The notes under the pieces: model-generated | Told to the model about the DNA's origin: nothing | Database searches by the model: none | The model's input: the letters and a program-made list of their open reading frames with translations, nothing else | Source: Paenibacillus whitsoniae | Lineage (GTDB): Bacteria; Bacillota; Bacilli; Paenibacillales; NBRC-103111 | Direction of reading: 5' to 3' | DNA length: 64,000 nt | Assembly: GCF_003955665.1 (NCBI RefSeq) | Contig: NZ_RXHU01000074.1 | Coordinates: 955 to 64,954, forward strand | Shown here: positions 59,438-64,000 of the stretch, piece after piece | How positions within the stretch are numbered: the stretch's first letter is position 1 | Layout: the number at the start of each line of letters is the position of its first letter | Made by a program: the position numbers and the translations under genes

Positions 59438-61198
59438 ATGTTCCATACGATGAGTATCAAAAATAAAGTGACGCTCGCCTTTATCTGCTTCATCTTAATC
59501 CCCTTTAGTGTACTTGGTTTTTATACGTATCATCAATCTGACCGCTATGTGCAAGCTCAATTGCTTGCAAATGCACAAACAACGGTGAAACAGATTAAAT
59601 ATACGATTGAAAATAAAATCGACCTCATTGAAAGCGTTAGCAACAATATTACCTATAACTACCGGCTGCAGCAGTTTCTTGACGATCCCTATGCACCCGA
59701 GAGGGATTCGCTGAATACGTATTTCAGCTTCGCTGCACCGCTCGTGAACTATGCGATGCTCTTCCAAAAGATTAATATCCAAAAAATATCCATTTACATG
59801 AAGAACAATTCCATTCCGGAAGGCTTCGGCTCCTTCTATGCGGAACAGAAAATCCAGAAAGAGAGCTGGTATGCCCCCTTCACCGCCTCCGAGGCCAAAT
59901 CGCTGTGGGTGCTGGACGCCAATCAAGCTGACGGAAGTGTGCTGTATCGCTACATTCAAAAAATGATCTCCATTGAAGGGCATGATCTGGGCATGACGAT
60001 TGTCGACGTGCGTGCAGGGGATCTGCTTGAGCCCGCCGAGCGGTCAAACCTTGCGAATCTCCCTGTTTTGATCCTGGATGAGGGGCATAAGATCGTCTCC
60101 CGGAGCAATGCTGAGGCTTTGAAAGCACAGGGAGATCCCCCTCTCTCACTCTTCTCGGAAGGCTACGCCAAGCAAGGCGGCTTTTTATATGTCACGGATG
60201 CGATCAAAGAGGTTCAGCATGCCATCGTGCTCGCCATCCCGATCCCGCCGTTGCTGGGATCCTTGCAGGTCGCAACCAATCTTGTTTTTATATTCACCTT
60301 CATCGTGCTCCTGTTCGCGTTCTACTACATCCTCAAAATGACGCTAAGCAAAATGAAAACAAGCATTAAACAGATGGATACCGCCATTGAATCCGGATTT
60401 CACCCGATACCGATTGTGCGCAAGGACGAATTCGGCGTTATTACGGAGAAATTCAACATTCTGCTCAGCAAAATTTCCGTGCTCCTTAGCGACATGGTTA
60501 AGAGAGAGACCCTGCACAAAGACACGCAATTGATCGCCCTGCAGTCGCAGATCAACCCGCATTTTATCTACAATACGCTGGATATTTTCAGTGCCCGAAT
60601 GGAGCTCGCCGGGCAATACGAGGTGTCCGATGCCATGGCCGACTTCGGTAAAATGATGCGCTACCATATGAACGGGCAAGCCAAGTTCGCCACATTGGCG
60701 GAAGAGCTGCGATTTTTGGAACAGTATCTAAGCTTGCAGAAGATCAAGTACGGCGATAGCATTCACTTTAAAATCAATGTGCCCGGCGAGCTGCTTGCTG
60801 TCCAGGTTCTGAAATTTATCCTGCAGCCGATTGTTGAGAATAGTGTTAAACATGGCTTTGCCAGACAGGACACGCTTCAGATCGAAGTGACCGTCGCACT
60901 GGAAAGAGAACAGATGCTCCTTATCCGGGTGAAAGATAACGGCTCGGGGATTCAGGCGGCACGGCTGGAGGAGATGAATGAGCAATTTCGCACCTCTGTA
61001 TATTTGCCCAAGGGTGACCGGGACCGGGAGAGCATTGGCCTCGGCAATATCAATGAACGCTTGAAATTATTTTATGGGGAGCAGTTCCCTTTGCAGTTAA
61101 CCGGCGCTGAAGGTGCGTTTACCGAAACTATTTTGACCCTGCCCTATGCGACAAGGACAATCGAGGAGGATCTACATGTACAAGGTGCTCATTATTGA
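59438..61198 (+). CDS. YesM-type sensor histidine kinase
   Basis: Membrane kinase of 586 residues: a first helix (about 14-34, VTLAFICFILIPFSVLGFY), an extracellular sensor region (35-275), a second helix (about 280-305), a HAMP linker, the His_kinase motif LQSQINPHFIYNTLDIF (His375) and an ATPase domain with LQPIVENSVKHGF and GLGNINERLK. It is of the YesM/LytS class that pairs with AraC-type response regulators to induce sugar transport. The ATG at 59438 is chosen because it directly precedes the first membrane helix. The upstream open frame to 59141 is spacer. It overlaps the next gene by 23 bases. Confidence 0.88.
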   Translation: MFHTMSIKNKVTLAFICFILIPFSVLGFYTYHQSDRYVQAQLLANAQTTVKQIKYTIENKIDLIESVSNNITYNYRLQQFLDDPYAPERDSLNTYFSFAAPLVNYAMLFQKINIQKISIYMKNNSIPEGFGSFYAEQKIQKESWYAPFTASEAKSLWVLDANQADGSVLYRYIQKMISIEGHDLGMTIVDVRAGDLLEPAERSNLANLPVLILDEGHKIVSRSNAEALKAQGDPPLSLFSEGYAKQGGFLYVTDAIKEVQHAIVLAIPIPPLLGSLQVATNLVFIFTFIVLLFAFYYILKMTLSKMKTSIKQMDTAIESGFHPIPIVRKDEFGVITEKFNILLSKISVLLSDMVKRETLHKDTQLIALQSQINPHFIYNTLDIFSARMELAGQYEVSDAMADFGKMMRYHMNGQAKFATLAEELRFLEQYLSLQKIKYGDSIHFKINVPGELLAVQVLKFILQPIVENSVKHGFARQDTLQIEVTVALEREQMLLIRVKDNGSGIQAARLEEMNEQFRTSVYLPKGDRDRESIGLGNINERLKLFYGEQFPLQLTGAEGAFTETILTLPYATRTIEEDLHVQGAHY

Positions 61199-62783
61199 TG
61201 ACGAGGAATGGATTGGGCAAGGCGTGAAAGCCAAGCTGGAACGGGCCAACGTCGGAGGGGTGACGCAAATCGAGGTCGCTGGCGGCGGCCTCCAAGGGAT
61301 GGAAATGGCGTTAAACCTGCAACCCCACGTCATCATTACAGATATTCGCATGCCCGATGTCGATGGGATTCAAGTCATTCAGGAGCTTTCCAAGTCGCTC
61401 CCGCGCACGAAGTTTATTATGTTGAGCGGTTATGGCGATTATCCTTACGTTCGGGAGGCATTCAAATACGGCGCACAGGATTATCTGCTGAAGCCGGCGG
61501 CTTCCGATGAGCTTGGCAAGCAAGTGGAGACGGCCATCGCCGGAATTGAACTGGATCAGTTGGAAGACCGGTTGGCTAATCAAAATCGAACCGATGCCAA
61601 GGCGCTGCTTGCCGCTCGCCTGCCGCTGTTCATTCACGGCGCGAAACGCAATCGCCATGAAGCGGCAGAGCCCTCTTCCGCACAAGAGGCGGCCTCCGGG
61701 GTGAAACGCTCCGATTCCCTGCTCTCGCTGGAAACTTACTTTGAGCATCCCAACTTTGTGATGGCGATGCTCTCGTTCGGCGATATGACATTCAGCGAAG
61801 AGCATCTGGAATCCGTCCAGGATTGTATGCAAAGCCTTGTAGACGCGGAAGAGATGGAGGCTCATCTGCGCCATATCGCTTTTCATGATAGACAAGGGGA
61901 CGTGTGTCTCGTATTTAATTATACTGCCACAGCACTCTCACTCGAGACGCTGGTCAACCTGCTTTCCCAAACTGTCGCCATGCTGAGAAAGGGCAAAGAC
62001 AAGTCCCCCGTCGCCTCTGTCAGCCAGACCGGCAGGGGCATCGACGACCTTCCCCGTCTGTATAAACAAGCGCAGCAGGCCATGTCGGAGCGCATTCTTC
62101 GCCAGTCATGTGACGTAATCCAGACGATTGTTCCCCCGGGGCAGACGGGTACCTGGCTGCCCGCCAAGAAGGAAGTGGAAGAACTCAAGCAGGCTGCAGA
62201 GTCCCTGTATGTGGAGCAAATTCACGCATGGGTTGACCGCCATCTTCGCGATGAACTGCGCCCGAAGATGTCCTTGGAGCAGTTGAAAGCGATCTATGAT
62301 GTGGTGCTCTCCGAAATCCATCGGCACGTCCATGATCGCTTCCTGCTCGATGAAGGCGAGCGAGCCGCTGCGTTCAACACGTTCCATACCTTAGACGAGC
62401 TTCGTCATTATTTAAAAAGCTACGCCACGGACACGAAACAACTCATCAGTGAGCAATCCGCGCTGGGCGACACGGTGATCACCGTCGCAGAAGCCATCGT
62501 TCGCGAGCATTATAACCGTGATCTTCAGCTCGCCGAAGTGGCTAATCGAGTGTCGATGAACTACTCGTATTTCAGCAAGCTTTTCAAAGAGCGCACGGGA
62601 CTTACCTTTACAGCCTATTTAATCAAGGTGCGCATGGAAGAGGCAAAGCGGCTGCTCAAAGACCCCATCTTGCGCATCAATGAGATCTCCGAAAAAGTGG
62701 GGTATGGCAATCTGTATCATTTCTCTCGTGCTTTTAAAAATTATTTCGGCATCTCTCCAAAGGAGTACCGGAAAACGTTATAA
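61176..62783 (+). CDS. YesN-type response regulator with AraC DNA-binding domain
   Basis: Regulator of 535 residues with a receiver domain (1-~120: LIIDDEEWIGQG, phospho-acceptor Asp56 in IITDIRMPD, Lys in YLLKPA), a middle region of unknown fold, and a C-terminal AraC domain (about 435-535) with two helix-turn-helix motifs (DLQLAEVANRVSMNYSYFSKLF and INEISEKVGYGNLYHFSRAF). GAGGAGG precedes the ATG. It probably activates the divergent sugar transport operon, and perhaps the glycoside hydrolase, in response to an extracellular glycan sensed by the kinase. Confidence 0.9.
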   Translation: MYKVLIIDDEEWIGQGVKAKLERANVGGVTQIEVAGGGLQGMEMALNLQPHVIITDIRMPDVDGIQVIQELSKSLPRTKFIMLSGYGDYPYVREAFKYGAQDYLLKPAASDELGKQVETAIAGIELDQLEDRLANQNRTDAKALLAARLPLFIHGAKRNRHEAAEPSSAQEAASGVKRSDSLLSLETYFEHPNFVMAMLSFGDMTFSEEHLESVQDCMQSLVDAEEMEAHLRHIAFHDRQGDVCLVFNYTATALSLETLVNLLSQTVAMLRKGKDKSPVASVSQTGRGIDDLPRLYKQAQQAMSERILRQSCDVIQTIVPPGQTGTWLPAKKEVEELKQAAESLYVEQIHAWVDRHLRDELRPKMSLEQLKAIYDVVLSEIHRHVHDRFLLDEGERAAAFNTFHTLDELRHYLKSYATDTKQLISEQSALGDTVITVAEAIVREHYNRDLQLAEVANRVSMNYSYFSKLFKERTGLTFTAYLIKVRMEEAKRLLKDPILRINEISEKVGYGNLYHFSRAFKNYFGISPKEYRKTL

Positions 62784-62793
62784 CAAAGAAACG

Positions 62794-62818
62794 AGCCCCA
62801 GTTCACCGAACTGGGGCT
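62794..62818. terminator. terminator between convergent genes
   Basis: AGCCCCAGTTC and GAACTGGGGCT form a perfect 11-bp stem with a 3-base loop. It is flanked by TTGTTG on the right and AACAAAG on the left, so it may work for both strands. Confidence 0.8.
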
Positions 62819-62832
62819 TGTTGACGTATTGG

Positions 62833-64000
62833 CTAAGCATAACAACGAATCTCATAGATCGCAGCCGACGGATCGCCGTTCGTCGCTTCGATCACCATGC
62901 GCAGCTTATCCGTATGAACCGGCTGCTCAAGCGTGTAGCGGCAGTGGCGCTGGTAATTGCCTTTCACTGCAAGCAACTGCTCCCATTCGCCGCCAACCCA
63001 AGCTTCGATTCGATAATCCCTCGGACATTGCGGATCCCGGTAAAAAGGCGCATATCCCCGATATTCCCATAACAAGCTGCCGGGGAACGAAACCTCAACC
63101 TGCCGAATCGTTTGCGGTACCTCCCAGCTCAGCGCCAGCCACTGCGGCAGCGGGAGGCGCGGATCGGAACGCCACAGGTTCGTATAGCGATACGGCCGAG
63201 TCACCCCGTTGATCACATGCTGCGGTGCATAAGCGTATTGGGCAGGCTCGGCGCGGAAGCTCCGGGTCGGGCCGTTCCAATCCCGGCGCATTTTCCCTTG
63301 CCCCATCTCATAGGCACAGGGCTGCCCCGGTACGATGCCGTCTGCGCAATGCCAGACGATGTTCGAATTGGCATGCAGATCCAAACGGACGAAGCTGCCG
63401 GCCTTGAGACCGTCTCGCACGCCCAGCCGCACATCCCAATCGATCCATTGATAATCGCCCGGCAAAACAAGCAGCTCTGTCGTTGCAAGCGTCGGCAGCT
63501 CATCCGTGCGGTAATCCCAAATGTGGTCGACAGGCACAATGACTGCCTTCACCGTCTGCGGGCCCCCGCTCCGATTCGTCAGGCATACCGAAACGCGGTC
63601 CAGCCTGCTTTCCGAGATTGCAATCCACTGCCCTTTGCGCTGGCGCAGCGCATCATCCTGCGGACCGAGCTCTCCGGCCGCCAGGAGATCCGCGCGCACT
63701 TCACCGCCCTGGCACACCGCTTCGCTGCTTGCCGTCACTTGCGCGCTGCGGGCGAGATCCAACTCGTCTTCATTGGACGAGTTCAGCAAAAAACACCCGT
63801 CGCGCAGCAGGGCCTGCTGCACGTCCCGGATCGCCTGGCTCGGCATATCAGCGAGTGCCAGCCCTTTGCGCAAAGCGATCGCTGCGGTCGTGCCAACCGC
63901 CTGTCCAACCAGCGCGGTTGTCCCCATGACACGCACCGTGCCTAACGCAGCGTGCGTCACCGAAATGTTGCGGCCGGCCATCATCAGGTTATCGACATCT
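62833..64000 (-). CDS. FAD-dependent oxidoreductase, 3' part only (runs off right edge)
   Basis: The visible C-terminal ~389 residues begin DVDNLMMAGRNISVTHAALG and continue VRVMGTTALVGQAVGTTAAI, the hallmark C-terminal region of the FAD_oxidored family (GMC-unrelated, Rossmann-type flavoproteins). A beta-sandwich domain follows (about the last 250 residues) with a discoidin-like sheet ending DPSAAIYEIRCYA. These proteins are common in Paenibacillus glycan-use regions and may oxidise sugar-derived compounds. The N-terminal FAD-binding GxGxxG part is outside the window. Substrate unknown. Confidence 0.82.
   Translation of the reverse strand, partial: DVDNLMMAGRNISVTHAALGTVRVMGTTALVGQAVGTTAAIALRKGLALADMPSQAIRDVQQALLRDGCFLLNSSNEDELDLARSAQVTASSEAVCQGGEVRADLLAAGELGPQDDALRQRKGQWIAISESRLDRVSVCLTNRSGGPQTVKAVIVPVDHIWDYRTDELPTLATTELLVLPGDYQWIDWDVRLGVRDGLKAGSFVRLDLHANSNIVWHCADGIVPGQPCAYEMGQGKMRRDWNGPTRSFRAEPAQYAYAPQHVINGVTRPYRYTNLWRSDPRLPLPQWLALSWEVPQTIRQVEVSFPGSLLWEYRGYAPFYRDPQCPRDYRIEAWVGGEWEQLLAVKGNYQRHCRYTLEQPVHTDKLRMVIEATNGDPSAAIYEIRCYA

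Overview
The window looks like chromosomal DNA of a Paenibacillus-type endospore-forming Firmicute. The evidence is the AGGAGG-type ribosome binding sites, YesM/YesN two-component pairs next to LplB/YtcP-type sugar permeases, a copper-amine-oxidase-like stalk protein, a UgtP-like glycosyltransferase, Fur-regulated dhb and feu genes, and c-di-AMP and c-di-GMP riboswitches. No rRNA, tRNA, CRISPR array or complete transposase gene was seen.

Layout. 1-3.0 kb: two tandem c-di-AMP (ydaO-class) riboswitches point left out of the window, back to back with a shortened kdpD and kdpE, so the missing gene to the left is probably a potassium transporter. 3.2-9.3 kb: a hypothetical gene, dbpA, a catDE-like pair (DoxX protein plus extradiol dioxygenase) divergent from an HxlR regulator, a MocR regulator and a small membrane protein. 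9.5-23.9 kb: a leftward catechol siderophore operon, besA-dhbA-dhbC-dhbE-dhbB-dhbF-mbtH. The specificity residues of the two DhbF adenylation domains read glycine then threonine, so the product is predicted to be bacillibactin. 24.1-29.1 kb: a LuxR-type ATPase regulator divergent from two exported proteins that share a duplicated domain. 29.1-34.7 kb: feuABC, the AraC/binding-protein fusion regulator btr and an Sfp-type phosphopantetheinyl transferase, with Fur boxes. Together 9.5-34.7 kb can make, activate, import and hydrolyse a catechol siderophore under iron control.

34.7-44 kb: repeats, a serine hydrolase, a small P-loop kinase-like gene, a c-di-GMP-I riboswitch ahead of a frameshifted toxin-like gene and its immunity-like partner, an ArsR regulator, a GT28 glycosyltransferase and a YhgE/Pip membrane protein. 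44.1-49.3 kb: an operon of two cytosine-deaminase-like amidohydrolases, a PucR regulator and a lone THI5/SsuA-type binding lipoprotein. 49.3-64 kb: a sugar-uptake and glycan-degradation region with a Gfo/Idh oxidoreductase, a very large secreted glycoside hydrolase preceded by a 25-residue leader peptide, a binding protein with two permeases, a YesM/YesN pair, and a FAD-dependent oxidoreductase running off the right edge.

The most unusual signal is intergenic. Five separate non-coding stretches each hold four short imperfect palindromes. The palindromes are alike within a stretch and different between stretches, and their spacing is almost always about 51, 61 and 51 bases. In one of these arrays, inside the dhb operon, the fourth palindrome is interrupted by a 235-base MITE-like element with terminal inverted repeats and a TTA target duplication.
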